Assembly (NCBI GenBank): GCA_002470125.1
Contig: DKNB01000092.1
Span: forward strand, 17,433 to 32,822
DNA from: Gallionellales bacterium UBA7399
GTDB lineage: Bacteria; Pseudomonadota; Gammaproteobacteria; Burkholderiales; Gallionellaceae
DNA: 15,390 bases
Direction: 5' to 3'
Shown: in pieces, positions 14,080-15,390 of the stretch
Layout: each line of letters opens with the position of its first letter
How positions within the stretch are numbered: position 1 is the stretch's first letter
The notes under the pieces: model-generated
Databases searched by the model: none
What the model was told of the DNA's origin: nothing
Seen by the model: only the letters and a program-made list of their open reading frames with translations
Position numbers and translations under genes: made by a program

Positions 14080-15390
14080 CTACTTGGCTAGCCGCTTCAG
14101 CAGTTGATCATGTATTCCACCAAAGCCGCCGTTGCTCATAACTAAAATACTATCACCCGGACGAGCAGCAGCAGCAATGGCCGCCACCAATTCACTCAGC
14201 ACATTCCCTACGGTGACCTTATCTCCTAGTGGGGCAAGAACCGCGCTCGCATCCCAACCAAGATCAAGATCGTAGCAAAATATCTTGTCCGCGCCCTGAA
14301 GGCTGCCCGGCAACGCATCCTTCATCACCCCAAGCTTCATGGTGTTGGAGCGTGGCTCCACCACCGCCAAAATACGTGCGTCACCCACCTTCATGCGCAG
14401 CCCAAGCACGGTGGTGGCAATCGCTGTGGGGTGGTGCGCAAAATCGTCGTATACCGTGATGCCGTTCACCACGCCGCGCACCTCCATGCGTCGCTTAACA
14501 TTTTTAAACTCACTCAGCGCCGTCAGACTATGTGCTGCCGACACGCCGACGTGACGGGCCGCAGCAATCGCTGCGAGTGCGTTCAAGCGATTATGCTCAC
14601 CCATCAACTCCCACCTTAGTTCACCCTGCTCTTCACAACGAAATTTGACTAAATTATCTTTATCTATATCCCAACCATCAACACACGCAAACAGCTCTAC
14701 TGGTGCCCAGCAACCCCGCTCAACCACGCGCCTCAGTGAGTCATCGAGCCCGTTACTTACCACCAGGCCGTTGCTGGGCACGGTGCGCAACAGATGATGA
14801 AACTGCGTTTCAATGGCGGCAAGATCGGCAAAAATATCGGCATGATCAAACTCCAGATTATTAAGAATGACGGTACGCGGATGATAATGAACAAACTTAG
14901 AGCGTTTATCAAAGAAAGCGGTGTCGTATTCATCCGCTTCAATAACAAAAAATGGCGCATCAGTTAGGCGTGCGGAGAGCCCGAAGTTCTGCGGAACGCC
15001 GCCAATTAAAAATCCTGGGTTTAAGCCTGCGCATTCCAGTATCCATGCCAGCATGGAGGTGGTCGTGGTCTTGCCATGGGTGCCGGCGACCGCCAACACC
15101 CACTTGTCATGCAATATATTCTGCGCGAGCCACTGTGGGCCAGAGATGTAGGGTAGGTTGCGATTAAGAATTTCTTCCATGAGCAGATTCCCACGCGACA
15201 CCACATTACCGACAACGAAAACATCTGGCTGCAGGGTAATTTGCTCTGTACCAAAGCCCTCGATCAACTCTATTCCTTGCGCCTGAAGTTGTGTGCTCAT
15301 CGGCGGGTACACGTTGGCATCACAGCCAGTAACACGATAGCCCGCTTGCTTTGCTAGCACCGCAATGCCGCCCATGAAGGTACCGCAAAT
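14080..15390 (-). CDS. mpl: UDP-N-acetylmuramate:L-Ala-gamma-D-Glu-meso-DAP ligase (5' end outside window)
   Basis: Mpl reattaches recovered tripeptide (L-Ala-gamma-D-Glu-meso-DAP) to UDP-MurNAc, an ATP-driven cytoplasmic step in cell-wall recycling. The frame runs unbroken to the window edge. The ATG at 15375 is internal, because the codons before it read ICGTF, giving the conserved ICGTFMGG of Mpl N-termini. Only about the first half-dozen residues are missing. Counting from that internal Met, the visible motifs are the VTGCDANVYPPMSTQL segment (about 15-30), the P-loop GTHGKTTTTSML (98-109), EADEYDTAFFDKRSKFVHYHPR, NNLEFDHADIF, the MGEHNRLNALAAIAAA motif, DDFAHHPTAI and EPRSNTMKLG. The EADEYDTAFFDKRSKF block separates Mpl from MurC and other Mur ligases. 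It lies upstream of the peroxiredoxin gene on the same strand with a 102-bp gap. Confidence 0.96.
   Translation of the reverse strand: MCGTFMGGIAVLAKQAGYRVTGCDANVYPPMSTQLQAQGIELIEGFGTEQITLQPDVFVVGNVVSRGNLLMEEILNRNLPYISGPQWLAQNILHDKWVLAVAGTHGKTTTTSMLAWILECAGLNPGFLIGGVPQNFGLSARLTDAPFFVIEADEYDTAFFDKRSKFVHYHPRTVILNNLEFDHADIFADLAAIETQFHHLLRTVPSNGLVVSNGLDDSLRRVVERGCWAPVELFACVDGWDIDKDNLVKFRCEEQGELRWELMGEHNRLNALAAIAAARHVGVSAAHSLTALSEFKNVKRRMEVRGVVNGITVYDDFAHHPTAIATTVLGLRMKVGDARILAVVEPRSNTMKLGVMKDALPGSLQGADKIFCYDLDLGWDASAVLAPLGDKVTVGNVLSELVAAIAAAARPGDSILVMSNGGFGGIHDQLLKRLAK

Overview
This 15,390-bp window looks like ordinary chromosome from a proteobacterium, most likely a betaproteobacterium. The order def-fmt-rsmB-DUF4390-ntrY-ntrX, the yggS-proC-yggT-yggU run, phoB-phoR and mpl all point that way. 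A Nitrosomonadales-like lineage is a guess. Coding density is very high. No IS element, phage gene, tRNA, rRNA, CRISPR array or integration scar was seen.

Plus strand, 1-5836: the 3' end of def (peptide deformylase), then fmt, rsmB, a DUF4390 protein, the NtrY-type histidine kinase and a short NtrX-type regulator. From fmt to ntrX neighbouring reading frames overlap or lie within 3 bp of each other, as in one translationally coupled operon. fmt has no ATG, GTG or TTG that would keep its conserved N-terminus. The best start is an ATC at 218 with a well-spaced Shine-Dalgarno, giving a 315-residue protein whose N-terminus aligns without gaps to E. coli Fmt. A small SAM-dependent methyltransferase (5845-6435, minus) converges on ntrX.

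Plus strand, 6617-10549: rpiA, then phoU behind a near-consensus Pho box and -10 element, then the overlapping genes yggS-proC-yggT-yggU (PLP homeostasis, proline synthesis, a YGGT membrane protein and a DUF167 protein).

Minus strand, 15390-10581: mpl (5' end outside the window), a typical 2-Cys peroxiredoxin with a strong sigma70-type promoter and an intrinsic terminator, phoB, phoR, and a 136-residue protein of unknown function with a strong ribosome binding site.

Functional links: phoB, phoR and phoU form a phosphate-signalling module split over about 5 kb, with no pst transporter genes in the window. NtrY and the short NtrX form a second two-component system. def and fmt act at opposite ends of the N-formyl-methionine cycle, and rsmB modifies 16S rRNA. 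I found no convincing undescribed multi-gene system. The most notable points are the ATC start of fmt, the Pho box before phoU, the NtrX-type regulator without an AAA+ domain, and the unknown gene next to phoR. The longest stretch without a gene is 6436-6616, so no gene-free gap exceeds 300 bases.
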